From Anaerolineae bacterium (GTDB taxonomy: Bacteria; Chloroflexota; Anaerolineae; Anaerolineales; Anaerolineaceae): a DNA stretch of 64,000 bases. The position numbers and the translations under genes were made by a program. The DNA lies in the NCBI GenBank assembly GCA_013178095.1, contig JABLXK010000004.1, positions 186,001-250,000 of the forward strand. Direction: 5' to 3'. Of the stretch, positions 24,551 through 34,257 are shown piece after piece. Below the pieces are notes generated by a model that did not search any database, was not told the origin of the DNA, and was given only the letters and a program-made list of their open reading frames with translations. The number at the start of each line of letters is the position of its first letter. Position 1 is the first letter of the stretch.

Positions 24551-24597
24551 GGCGCGTATACCCTAAACCATCGGGTACAGGTGAAAACGCGCCCTAC
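24551..24597 (-). repeat. GTAG nested hairpin repeat, isolated copy
   Basis: Read on the minus strand this 47-bp element starts GTAG, has outer stem GGCGCGT/ACGCGCC and inner stem TACCC/GGGTA. The inner stem and loop differ from the copies at 10.8 and 11.1 kb but still pair. The surrounding gap 24345-24690 also has a GTCATTCTGAGC-type hairpin in inverse orientation (about 24500-24540) and a GAGATTGC...GCTATGAC repeat piece (about 24630-24690); no gene is seen. Confidence 0.8.
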
Positions 24598-24693
24598 TGC
24601 TATATAGAAGCCAATAAATATATATTAGGTTGAGATTGCTTCCCCCAAGGGGATATTGCGCGATCGCCCGTTTCACGGCTCGCTATGACAAGA

Positions 24694-24727
24694 TAAAAAA
24701 AAGCCCGCGGATTCGTTCGCGGGCTTT
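24694..24727 (-). terminator. Terminator of pgk
   Basis: AAAGCCCGCG and CGCGGGCTTT form a 10-bp stem, followed on the minus strand by a T8 run. It lies 18 bp after the pgk stop. Confidence 0.9.
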
Positions 24728-24745
24728 GCGTGCAAATCAAAATGA

Positions 24746-25921
24746 CTATTTATCCAACAAGGCAGCCAAACCGGGAAGCGGGATGCCTTCCAGCATCTCC
24801 AAGGATGCGCCGCCGCCGGTGGAAATGTGCGAGATCTTATCGGCCAAACCCGATTGGGCAATGGCCGCCGCGGAATCGCCACCACCGATCACGCTGATGG
24901 CTTTGCTATCCGCCACGGCCTTGGCAATGGCGAAAGTGCCCTTGGCAAAATTGGGCATTTCGAACACGCCCATGGGGCCGTTCCAAACCACGGTGCCGGC
25001 TTCGCTGATGACTTTCGAGAAACTCGCCACGGTTTCCGGTCCGATATCCAGGATACGCCAGCCATTGGGAACAGGGCCGACGCCAATCACCTTGCTGGCC
25101 GCGCCATCGTCGAATTTATCGGCGATGACCATGTCCACAGGCAGGCGCAGCTTGCTGCCGCCTAGCTTGACCAGTTCGCGGGCAGTGTCCAATACTTCGT
25201 CTTCCACGAGGGAATCTCCTACGGGGTAACCCTGCGCTTTGAAGAAGGTATTGGCCATACCGCCGCCGATCAAAACCGTGTCCGCCTTGGAGAGCAGGTT
25301 CTTGATCACGCCGATCTTGTCGCTGACCTTGGCGCCGCCCAAGATGGCCACGAAGGGGCGTTTGGGATCTTCAACGGCCTGGTCCAGATACTTGATCTCT
25401 TTCTCGAGCAGGAAACCGGCAACCGCAGGCAGGAACTTGGCCACACCCTCGGTCGAGGCGTGCGCGCGGTGGGCGGAACCGAATGCGTCATTGACATATA
25501 CCTGCGCCAACGAGGCCAGCTGCTTCGCCATTTCGGGATCGTTCTTGGATTCGCCGGCGTGGAAGCGCGTGTTCTCCAAAACCAGCACGTCGCCCGGTTT
25601 CAGGGCAGCCGCGGCTTTCTCTGCGACGGGTCCGATGCAATCCTCGGCGAAAGCCACCGGTTTGCCCAGCAACTTGCCCAGGTATTCCGCCACGGGTTTC
25701 ATGCTGAATTCCGGTTCGGGTTGATCCTTCGGCCTGCCCAGATGGGAGCACAGGATCACAGCCGCGCCCTGATCGATCAGGTATTGGATGGTAGGCAGCG
25801 CCGCGCGGATACGCGTATCGTCCTTGATCTTGCCTTCCTTGATCGGTACGTTGAAGTCCACCCGCACCAACACGCGCTTGCCCTTGACATCGATATCTTT
25901 CACGCTTTTTTTGTTGAACAT
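24746..25921 (-). CDS. pgk: Phosphoglycerate kinase
   Basis: This 391-residue cytoplasmic glycolytic enzyme makes ATP from 1,3-bisphosphoglycerate. Seen are [10 protein letters not shown] (near residue 19) with the substrate-binding Asp and Asn, [22 protein letters not shown], the nucleotide loop [21 protein letters not shown] and GGGDSAAA at the C-terminus. The length is typical. AGAGAGG precedes the ATG. It follows gap on the same strand, separated by a hairpin terminator or attenuator at 25942-25985. Confidence 0.98.
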   Translation of the reverse strand: MFNKKSVKDIDVKGKRVLVRVDFNVPIKEGKIKDDTRIRAALPTIQYLIDQGAAVILCSHLGRPKDQPEPEFSMKPVAEYLGKLLGKPVAFAEDCIGPVAEKAAAALKPGDVLVLENTRFHAGESKNDPEMAKQLASLAQVYVNDAFGSAHRAHASTEGVAKFLPAVAGFLLEKEIKYLDQAVEDPKRPFVAILGGAKVSDKIGVIKNLLSKADTVLIGGGMANTFFKAQGYPVGDSLVEDEVLDTARELVKLGGSKLRLPVDMVIADKFDDGAASKVIGVGPVPNGWRILDIGPETVASFSKVISEAGTVVWNGPMGVFEMPNFAKGTFAIAKAVADSKAISVIGGGDSAAAIAQSGLADKISHISTGGGASLEMLEGIPLPGLAALLDK

Positions 25922-25941
25922 CTTGACCTCTCTTTTGACAT

Positions 25942-25985
25942 AAAAAAGACGTAACCTGGGTCTTTTTCAGATTCAGATTACGTCT
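25942..25985 (-). terminator. Hairpin between gap and pgk
   Basis: AGACGTAA (25947-25954) pairs with TTACGTCT (25978-25985) across a 23-base loop, with a T5-6 run on the minus strand. Partial termination here would lower pgk relative to gap. Confidence 0.6.
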
Positions 25986-26005
25986 CTTGATTCACCTCGA
26001 ACTGT

Positions 26006-27085
<1,080 letters not shown>

Positions 27086-27097
27086 TTATCTTGCAAC

Positions 27098-28471
27098 CTA
27101 ATATTCTAAACTATTTTCCGCAGTTGTGCTATCGCCTTTCCCCTTAACCAATGGGCCGGTTTTCTCATAGTACAGGTCGGTGATCACTTCCGCCAGCAGG
27201 TCCGAATTGTGCCTCCAGGGGTTTTCCGCGTCCACCAGGGGGCTGAAATAGACCGAGTATTGCTCTTCCAGGTCGGTGTCCGGCAGCACGAATTCGATGC
27301 CCTTGGGCAATTTTACGTTGAAGTTGTTGTTGCAAAGGATCAGATCCAGGTGCAGCCCCTGCATGTGCTTTTCGATCACGCGGATGTGGTCGCTGCATTT
27401 GTAATCACTGGTTTCTCCTGGCTGGTTGGCCACGTTGCACACGAAGAATTTCATGGCTTTGCTGGCGCGAACCGCATCCGCCAGTCCGGGCACCAGCAGG
27501 TTGGGCAGCACGCTGGTATACAGGCTTCCCGGGCCGATGATGATCAGGTCAGCCGAAAGGATGGCTTGCACAGCCGGCGGAAAAGGCAGCGGGTTGCTGG
27601 GTTCGATCCACAGGCGGTTGATCTTGCCGTCCGTCTTTGGAATGGTGCTCTCGCCCACCACCTTGACCTCGTTATCTTCGTTCGGCAGCTTGATCTCCGC
27701 CACCAGCTTCACGTCGTGCAATGTCGATGGCATCACCTTGCCGCGCACCGCCAGCACGCGCCCCGATTCAGCCACGGCTTCCTCGAAGCTGCCGGTGATG
27801 TCGGTCAGGGCGCTGATGAACAGATTGCCCAGCGAATGCCCGTTCACGCCCGCCCGTTCGCCGAAGCGGTACTGGAACACGTGCGAGAGCATTTCCTCAT
27901 CGTCCGCCAGCGCGGTCAGGCAATTGCGGATATCGCCGGGCGGCAGGATGCCCAAATTCTTGCGCAGCTCGCCCGATGAACCGCCGTCATCCGCCACCGT
28001 CACAATAGCCGTCAGGTTGTGGGTGTATTTTTTCAGCCCGCGCAGCAGGCTGGAAAGCCCCGTTCCCCCGCCGATCGCCACGATCTTGGGGCCTTTGGCT
28101 TTTTTGCGGTAATTGGAGAGCGTGTCCACCAGCGGCTGGCCGGGTTTGATGAACGGCCGCATCACCGAGCGGTTCAACTCGATGATGCCGAAGATTAAGA
28201 TAATCAAACCAACTCCACCGAACACAATGAAACGCGTCCAGCGCGGCTGCGCGGCAAGCGAAAGCGTGCTGAACAGGTGCCGCAGCCAGGGAATACCCGT
28301 CCCGCGGTATACGTCCAGCACCACCACAGCAAATCCCAGCGCGATGCAGGTCGTGCCGATTAAAACCACAACCAGCCACCGTTTGACGCCGATCCCGGGC
28401 GTGAGCCAAAAGGAAAGGTTGGATTTTAAATTTTGAAATTTCGCCTTGAGGGAAATTGGTTTTGCTCTCAT
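27098..28471 (-). CDS. yvcK: YvcK/CofD-like gluconeogenesis factor with N-terminal membrane extension
   Basis: This 457-residue protein has a C-terminal CofD-like UDP-sugar-binding domain starting KIVAIGGGTGLS (residues 129-140), with VTVADDGGSSG, LPPGDIRNCLTAL and HSLGNLF, all YvcK marks. In B. subtilis the protein is about 317 residues and soluble; here about 125 extra residues at the N-terminus carry two membrane helices (about 32-52 and 81-97). It would therefore act at the membrane, perhaps tying UDP-sugar sensing to cell wall growth. It is upstream of gap and divergent from a glucokinase gene. A TATGAT element lies nine bases before the ATG and no ribosome site is evident. Confidence 0.9.
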   Translation of the reverse strand: MRAKPISLKAKFQNLKSNLSFWLTPGIGVKRWLVVVLIGTTCIALGFAVVVLDVYRGTGIPWLRHLFSTLSLAAQPRWTRFIVFGGVGLIILIFGIIELNRSVMRPFIKPGQPLVDTLSNYRKKAKGPKIVAIGGGTGLSSLLRGLKKYTHNLTAIVTVADDGGSSGELRKNLGILPPGDIRNCLTALADDEEMLSHVFQYRFGERAGVNGHSLGNLFISALTDITGSFEEAVAESGRVLAVRGKVMPSTLHDVKLVAEIKLPNEDNEVKVVGESTIPKTDGKINRLWIEPSNPLPFPPAVQAILSADLIIIGPGSLYTSVLPNLLVPGLADAVRASKAMKFFVCNVANQPGETSDYKCSDHIRVIEKHMQGLHLDLILCNNNFNVKLPKGIEFVLPDTDLEEQYSVYFSPLVDAENPWRHNSDLLAEVITDLYYEKTGPLVKGKGDSTTAENSLEY

Positions 28472-28532
28472 CCAAAAGGTATCATAGCAGTCTTTGAAAG
28501 CGCCGTCAACACAAGAAAATTTCCTTTAACGC

Positions 28533-28538
28533 TATAAT
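28533..28538 (+). promoter_or_regulatory. -10 element of the glucokinase gene (leaderless)
   Basis: A perfect TATAAT ends seven bases before the ATG at 28546, and there is no ribosome-binding sequence. Transcription would start at or next to the start codon. Confidence 0.55.
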
Positions 28539-28545
28539 TATTCCC

Positions 28546-29475
28546 ATGGATGCAATTATTACACTTGACATTGGCGGAACGAACACCCGCTGCGCCCTTT
28601 TTCACGCCGAGAAGGATGACCCCGTCAGCATCGACCGCATCGAAACGACCACGGAGAGCGCTTCAGCCATCGATAACATCTCCCAGCTCATCGAGCGCAA
28701 CTGGCCGAAAGACCGCAGCGTGGCCGGTATCGCTGCCGCCGCGCCCGGTTCGATCGACGTGGTGCAGAACAAGGTGATCCTGGCGCCCAACATCCCCAAC
28801 TGGCGCGATTTTCCGCTGGGCGAGATTTTGCAGAAACGCTTCGGCGTGAAGGTGCTGGTGAATAACGACGCGCGCATGGCGGCGGTGGGCGAATGGAAAC
28901 GCGGCGCCGGCCGCGGCCACAACGACATCCTTTATTTCACTGTCAGCACCGGCCTGGGCGGCGGCGTGATCACCGGCGGGCGCATCTTGCAGGGCGCGGT
29001 CGGCATCGCCACCGAAGTCGGCCACATTGTCCTGCAGGACGACGGCCCTGCCTGCGGCTGCGGGCGCTTCGGCCATTTTGAAGCCTTTTCCTCCGGCACC
29101 GGCATTCATAATTATGTCTGCGGCAAGATTAAAGCCGGCGCGCCGACCATCCTGAAATCATCCTCTCCCAGCACCAAGGAGATCGCCGAGGCCGCTAAAG
29201 CGGGCGACGCGCTCGCGCTGGAGGCTTTCAACCGGGCGGGCTACTACCTGGGTATCGGGGTGGCGAATTACCTGCACATCTTCAACCCGTCGTGCGTCAT
29301 CTTCGGCGGAGGCGTCTCGCAAAGCGGCGACTTGATCTTCAAGCCTTTCCGCGCCTCCCTGGAGCAGCACGTGCTCAGCCCGAATTACCTGGCCAATTTG
29401 AAGATCGCCGTGGCGGAATTGGGCGATAACGCCGGGTTGATCGGCACGTTCGAGTACATGAAACAAAATCTCTAA
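28546..29475 (+). CDS. ROK-family sugar kinase (probable glucokinase)
   Basis: This 309-residue cytoplasmic kinase has the phosphate motif DIGGTNTRCALF, NNDARMAAVGEW with the catalytic Asp, the ROK glycine motif TGLGGGVITGG, and the EVGHIVL sugar-binding motif with His. The zinc loop reads CGCGRFGHFEA, so the third Cys of the usual C-x-C-G-x-x-G-C pattern is His, a substitution that could still bind zinc. Glucose is the likely substrate; mannose or N-acetyl sugars are possible. It is probably translated from a leaderless message. Confidence 0.88.
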   Translation: MDAIITLDIGGTNTRCALFHAEKDDPVSIDRIETTTESASAIDNISQLIERNWPKDRSVAGIAAAAPGSIDVVQNKVILAPNIPNWRDFPLGEILQKRFGVKVLVNNDARMAAVGEWKRGAGRGHNDILYFTVSTGLGGGVITGGRILQGAVGIATEVGHIVLQDDGPACGCGRFGHFEAFSSGTGIHNYVCGKIKAGAPTILKSSSPSTKEIAEAAKAGDALALEAFNRAGYYLGIGVANYLHIFNPSCVIFGGGVSQSGDLIFKPFRASLEQHVLSPNYLANLKIAVAELGDNAGLIGTFEYMKQNL

Positions 29476-29531
29476 TATTAAGAAATTATTTAGATACATT
29501 CCGCCAAAATTGATGTCTAATTGCGTTCGAT

Positions 29532-31097
29532 ATGCTTATGTTGCCGGATATTCGGGTTAGACAAAGGGATTATTTGCTGGAGATATCCAGGGCGCTCACT
29601 CAGGAGCTTGACCTGGATACCCTGCTCAAACGCATCCTGAATGTTTCCATCGAAATGCTGGCCGGCCAGGCCGGCCTGATTGTGCTGCGCAGCGCCGGCG
29701 GCCAATGGCATACCCGCGTGGCCGAGGGTATCTCCCCGGCCTTTATCGACGATCTCACCCCCCTGTTGAAATCCATCCCCGATCACGAAGATCCCGAGAA
29801 TTTTGAAATTCCCGAGGTCAACCGCATCCTGAGTCAGCTCACGCATGCCGCCACACTCGGATTGATGAGCGGCGTCGGGCTGCCGATGGTCACCCAAAAC
29901 CAGGTGCTGGGCGTGATCTTCATTTTCCGCGGCTACCCGGGCGTCTTTTCGCTCAACGACCGCAACGTGCTCAGCAGTTTTGCCAACCAGGCCGCCATCG
30001 CCGTCCGCAATGCGCAGTTATACATGACCGCGGTGCGCAACAAGCAGCATCTCGATACCGTGCTGGATTCGGCCGCCGACGGCATCCTGATCCTTGGCCC
30101 GAATCAGATCATCGAACGCTGCAATCCGGCTTTTTCGCGCATGATTTCGCTGCCGGTGGAAGAGATCCAGGGCAAACCGCACGACGAGGTCCTGATTTTC
30201 GAGAAACTCACCCACGACGTCAAGCTGGAGGACGCGCTGGCCGGCGGTTGGCCGCTCACCGAGCACGCCCAGCTCTACGTGGAGGGCGACCTCAAGCGCA
30301 AAGATTCTTCCACCCTGCCGGTGGGCATCACCTATGCCCCCCTGTTAACGCAGGAAGGCAAGCTGAACAACATCATCGCCTCCGTGCGCGATATCACCCG
30401 CTTCCGCCAGGCTGAGGAGATGAAAAGTACCTTCATTTCCGTGATCAGCCACGAATTGAAAACCCCGGTGGCCTTGATCAAGGGATACGTCTGCACCCTG
30501 CTGCGCGAAGACGCCAAATGGGATAGCAAGTTCGTCCGGGAAAGCCTGAACATCATCGAGGAGGAGTCCGACCGGTTGAACCTGTTAATCGAGAACCTGC
30601 TGGACGCTACCCGCTTGCAGGCGGGCGGCGTAACTCTGAAAAAAGCGGAAATTTCACTCGCGGCAGTCTCCGAGCGCCTGGCTACGCGCTTCCAGACCCA
30701 AACCAAAGACCACACCATCCGCGTGGATTTCCCTACAGATTTCCCGCTGGTGTTCGCCGACGAATCCCGCCTTGAGCAGGTTATCAGCAACCTGATCTCC
30801 AACTCGATCAAGTATTCCGAAAACGGCGAGATACTCATCAGCGGCGAAGCCCGTAAGGATAAGGTGATCGTCTCGGTCAGCGATCAGGGCCAGGGTATTG
30901 CCCCCCAGGACATGCCCTATATTTTCGATCGTTTCTACCGCTCCTCCGACGCCATGCGCACCAAAAAAGGCGCCGGGTTGGGGCTTTACCTGGCCAAGTC
31001 GATTATCGAATCCCACAACGGGCGCATCTGGATCGACAATGAATATAAAAAAGGTGCGCGCATTTGCTTTTCACTACCCATCGGAGAAGACGAATAA
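29532..31097 (+). CDS. GAF-PAS sensor histidine kinase, orphan
   Basis: This 521-residue soluble kinase has an N-terminal GAF domain (about residues 20-165), a PAS domain (about 175-290), HisKA with SVISHELKTPVALIKGY (His phosphorylation site) and a HATPase with NLISNSIKYS, DQGQGIAP and GAGLGLYLAKSI. No membrane helix is seen, so it senses an internal signal. No response regulator is encoded nearby, so its partner is elsewhere. The next gene, 52 bp on, encodes a CpXC protein and is probably co-transcribed. Confidence 0.92.
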   Translation: MLMLPDIRVRQRDYLLEISRALTQELDLDTLLKRILNVSIEMLAGQAGLIVLRSAGGQWHTRVAEGISPAFIDDLTPLLKSIPDHEDPENFEIPEVNRILSQLTHAATLGLMSGVGLPMVTQNQVLGVIFIFRGYPGVFSLNDRNVLSSFANQAAIAVRNAQLYMTAVRNKQHLDTVLDSAADGILILGPNQIIERCNPAFSRMISLPVEEIQGKPHDEVLIFEKLTHDVKLEDALAGGWPLTEHAQLYVEGDLKRKDSSTLPVGITYAPLLTQEGKLNNIIASVRDITRFRQAEEMKSTFISVISHELKTPVALIKGYVCTLLREDAKWDSKFVRESLNIIEEESDRLNLLIENLLDATRLQAGGVTLKKAEISLAAVSERLATRFQTQTKDHTIRVDFPTDFPLVFADESRLEQVISNLISNSIKYSENGEILISGEARKDKVIVSVSDQGQGIAPQDMPYIFDRFYRSSDAMRTKKGAGLGLYLAKSIIESHNGRIWIDNEYKKGARICFSLPIGEDE

Positions 31098-31149
31098 TGC
31101 CAGCGGCATGATTCGTTGAAAATTTATTCAAGAAAAGAGATTACGATTT

Positions 31150-32505
31150 ATGGCTCAGACTCAAACAACCTGCCCGAAATGCCGCCAGCCGGTTTTGGTG
31201 GAAGTGCAGCAATCTTTCGACATGACCCAGGACCCTCTGGCCAAGCAGAAATTGCTCTCCAACGCCGCCAACGTCATGCACTGCCCAAGCTGCGGGTATC
31301 AGGGCATGCTCGCGGTACCGATCGTATATCACGATCCTGACAAGGAATTATTGCTGACCTTTTTCCCTCCCGACCTGCGTACGCCTGTCAACGAACAGGA
31401 ACGCCAGATCGGCCCACTGATCAAGCGCATCCTCGATAACCTGCCACAGGAAAAGCGTAAAGCCTATCTGCTGCAGCCCAAGAGCATGCTCACCTACCAA
31501 ACCTTGATCGAAACCATCCTGGAAGCCGACGGCATCACCAAGGAAATGCTGGAAGCCCAGCAAAAGCGTATCATGCTGCTGGAGCGCTTGCTCACCACGC
31601 CCAAAGAGAACCGCCTGGCGCTGGTGCAGCAGGAAGAAGCGCTTTTCGACATGCATTTCTTCTCGATCCTGTCGCGCATTCTGCAATCCACCATGTCTCA
31701 GGGCGATCAGAATTCTCAGAAAGAATTGCTCGATCTGCAAAACCTGCTGTTTGAAAATACCAAGGTCGGCAAGGAGATCTACACGCAGGCCAAGGAATCG
31801 GAAAGCGTAATCAAAGCCCTGCAGGAAGCCGGCAAAGAGGGGTTGACCCGCGAAAAACTGCTGGATGTCATCCTCGCACATACTTCCGACATCCAACTGT
31901 CAACCCTGGTCAGCATGGCCCGGTCGGGCATGGATTATGAATTTTTCAAAATTCTCAGCGGCAAGATCGACGCCTCTAGCGATGAAAAAGAAAAGAAGGC
32001 ACTCACCGAACTGCGCGAAAAGCTGCTGCAACTGACCGAGCAGATCGATCAAAGAGTCAAGGATGAGCTCGAAAAGACGCGCGCCTTGCTCGAGAAGATC
32101 GTCAATTCAGCGAACATCGAAAGCGCCCTGGAAGAGAATATTGAAAGCATCAATGAATTCTTCCTGCAGGTGCTTGAGAGTGAAATCGCCCAGGCGCGCA
32201 AGAATGGCAATCTGGATCGCATCACCAAGCTGGAACAGATCATGATTTTCATTGAAAAATCTGCCCAGCCTACCAAGGAAGTCCAATTCCTGGAGAGCTT
32301 GCTCGACATCAGCGAAGAGGCGCAATTGGAAAAAACCCTGAAAGAGAACCTCGATAAAATCAATCAGGAATTCCTGGGGTTGCTGAACACGCTGGTTGCC
32401 CAATCCGAAGGGCAAAGCGCTAATGCGGAAATCGCGGAAAAATTGCGCAAGATCTATAAAACAGCCCTGCGCATCAGCATGACTGCCAATCTGGGCAAGG
32501 CGTAA
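31150..32505 (+). CDS. CpXC-domain protein with long helical C-terminus
   Basis: This 451-residue protein starts with a CpXC domain: CPKC near residue 9 and CPSC near residue 42 probably bind zinc, followed by a beta-rich stretch ending near residue 85. The rest is almost wholly helical and charged, with repeated ESALEENIESINEF- and LEKTLKENLDKINQEF-like pairs (about 310-440) suggesting internal duplication and coiled coils. The molecular role of CpXC proteins is unknown. It sits within a signalling cluster (histidine kinase before, FHA regulator and Ser/Thr kinase after). Confidence 0.8.
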   Translation: MAQTQTTCPKCRQPVLVEVQQSFDMTQDPLAKQKLLSNAANVMHCPSCGYQGMLAVPIVYHDPDKELLLTFFPPDLRTPVNEQERQIGPLIKRILDNLPQEKRKAYLLQPKSMLTYQTLIETILEADGITKEMLEAQQKRIMLLERLLTTPKENRLALVQQEEALFDMHFFSILSRILQSTMSQGDQNSQKELLDLQNLLFENTKVGKEIYTQAKESESVIKALQEAGKEGLTREKLLDVILAHTSDIQLSTLVSMARSGMDYEFFKILSGKIDASSDEKEKKALTELREKLLQLTEQIDQRVKDELEKTRALLEKIVNSANIESALEENIESINEFFLQVLESEIAQARKNGNLDRITKLEQIMIFIEKSAQPTKEVQFLESLLDISEEAQLEKTLKENLDKINQEFLGLLNTLVAQSEGQSANAEIAEKLRKIYKTALRISMTANLGKA

Positions 32506-32530
32506 TTGGGAAACCGATAACCAAAAATAA

Positions 32531-33202
32531 TTAACTGAACGAATCGTTCTCTAGTTTGAATCCTACTCCTCTGATGGTTACGATGTATTCATGAGTAGGA
32601 TCATTTTTTTTCAGGCGGTCGCGCAGGCGCCTGACCAGCGCATCCAGGGCTTGTTCGGTGACCCCCACGGCTTCTTCGTTCTTCCAGACCGCCTCAACCA
32701 CCTCTTCGCGAGTGACAACGCTGCCCTGGTGTTCATACAGGCATACCAGCAAATCGTATTGCGAAACGGATAACGGCGGGATCAATTCCTTTTCGCCGAT
32801 CCAAATCCGCCTGGCTTTCTTGTCGAGGAATAACTTTTGCGTGCTGGCGGAATCGGCAGCCGGAGCCTGGCCCAGGGGCAGGGTTGCGTCCGAACTGACG
32901 TACACAAATTCTTGCACCAGTCCGATGATGATCTCGTCGCCGTCCTTGAGGGAAGTCTGCCCGGTGATGTATTCCCCATTGAGCAGCGTTCCATTCTTGC
33001 TGTCCAGGTCGGTTATGTAATTTTTCTTGTCCGCGTTGGAGAGAATCAGCGCATGCTTTCTGGAAACCTGGCGGTCGTCGATGACGATATCGCAATGGGC
33101 GTCCCGCCCGATGGAAATCTCGTCTTTGATTGCCCATATCTGGCCTTGCAGTGGTCCCTTTTGCGCCATCAGGAATGGGAACTCGTTGATCTTTTGCTCC
33201 AT
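32531..33202 (-). CDS. FHA domain plus OmpR-type winged-helix regulator
   Basis: This 223-residue protein has an N-terminal FHA phosphothreonine-binding domain (about residues 22-105; SIGRDAHCDIVI, VSRKHALI and LDSKNGTLLNG contain the canonical Gly-Arg, Ser-x-x-His and Asn-Gly) and a C-terminal Trans_reg_C winged helix (about 125-220, ending TIRGVGFKLE). There is no receiver domain. The gene is divergent from a Ser/Thr kinase gene across 71 bp. This is the logic of EmbR/PknH in mycobacteria but with the domain order reversed, so the kinase probably controls this regulator. AAGGAGAG precedes the ATG. Confidence 0.9.
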   Translation of the reverse strand: MEQKINEFPFLMAQKGPLQGQIWAIKDEISIGRDAHCDIVIDDRQVSRKHALILSNADKKNYITDLDSKNGTLLNGEYITGQTSLKDGDEIIIGLVQEFVYVSSDATLPLGQAPAADSASTQKLFLDKKARRIWIGEKELIPPLSVSQYDLLVCLYEHQGSVVTREEVVEAVWKNEEAVGVTEQALDALVRRLRDRLKKNDPTHEYIVTIRGVGFKLENDSFS

Positions 33203-33273
33203 AAAAAGGTGACTCTCTCCTTAGAAGTATAATATAGCAAATATCTTAAAAAGACAAATATCGGATCATTTTA

Positions 33274-34257
33274 ATGCCTTTACCTCTAAAAAGCAGCGAA
33301 ATTTTAAGAAACCGCTACAAAATCAAAAGGATCATCGGTCAGGGCGGCATGGGCAGCATTTACCTGGCCGAGGATACCCGCCTGAGCGGTCGCTTGTGCG
33401 CTTTAAAAGAGGTCGAGCATGATAAAACCCTCGGCAAGCAGCTCAATAAAGAAGCCCAGGAACAATTCAAACAGGAAGCCACCGTTCTGGCGCGCCTGGA
33501 CCATCCCAACCTGCCGAAGGTATCCGATTTCTTCTCGATTGGCGACCGCGATTATCTCGTGATGGATTACGTCCCCGGCGATGACCTGCGCACCCTGATG
33601 CTGAAAGCCAAACACCAGGGAAAATTCCTGAAAGAAGCGGAAGTGAGGAAGTGGGCCAACCAGCTCGCGGATGCGTTGATCTACCTGCATGAACAAAAAC
33701 CGCCCATCCTGCATCGCGATATCAAACCCAGTAACCTGAAACTGACCCCCAGCGGGCTGCTGAAATTGGTGGATTTCGGTCTGGTCAAGGTGCTGGCGCC
33801 CGGCGAGATGACCATTACCATCATTCAGGGACAGGGAACGGCGCTCTACACACCCCTGGAGCAATACGGCGGGGATGGCGCCCACACGGATATCCGCAGT
33901 GATATCTATTCCTTCGGCGCGACACTCTACCACCTGTTGACCAACACCGCCCCCGCCGACGCCCGCGAGCGCTTCATCAATCCCGGCAGCCTCGTGCCCC
34001 CCCGCCAGATCAATTCCGCTGTCAGCGCGCAAATGGAACGCGCCATTCTGTGGGCCATGAACCTGCATCCGGACGAACGCCCCGCCAGCATGGCCCAGCT
34101 CAGGGACTATTTCACCGGCCGCACCGAATACCTGGATAAAACCACCCCGGTTGAGTTGAAACTCACACAAATCCTGTCTTTCCCCGAAGTCAGGATCCTT
34201 CTCTATATTTCCCTCGGCCTGATGCTCGTCAGCCTGATGGGAGCGTTTTTTATTTAG
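33274..34257 (+). CDS. Membrane-anchored Hanks-type Ser/Thr protein kinase
   Basis: This 327-residue protein has a full eukaryotic-like kinase domain (residues about 14-280): glycine loop GQGGMGSIY, Lys of CALKEV, HRDIKPSNL catalytic loop, VDFGLVK metal motif. The usual APE segment is TPLEQYGG, common in bacterial kinases. One helix at the C-terminus (about 305-325) anchors it, with no external sensor domain, so an associated protein must give the signal. The stop TAG overlaps the TAA stop of the convergent gene (34254-34257). Confidence 0.93.
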   Translation: MPLPLKSSEILRNRYKIKRIIGQGGMGSIYLAEDTRLSGRLCALKEVEHDKTLGKQLNKEAQEQFKQEATVLARLDHPNLPKVSDFFSIGDRDYLVMDYVPGDDLRTLMLKAKHQGKFLKEAEVRKWANQLADALIYLHEQKPPILHRDIKPSNLKLTPSGLLKLVDFGLVKVLAPGEMTITIIQGQGTALYTPLEQYGGDGAHTDIRSDIYSFGATLYHLLTNTAPADARERFINPGSLVPPRQINSAVSAQMERAILWAMNLHPDERPASMAQLRDYFTGRTEYLDKTTPVELKLTQILSFPEVRILLYISLGLMLVSLMGAFFI

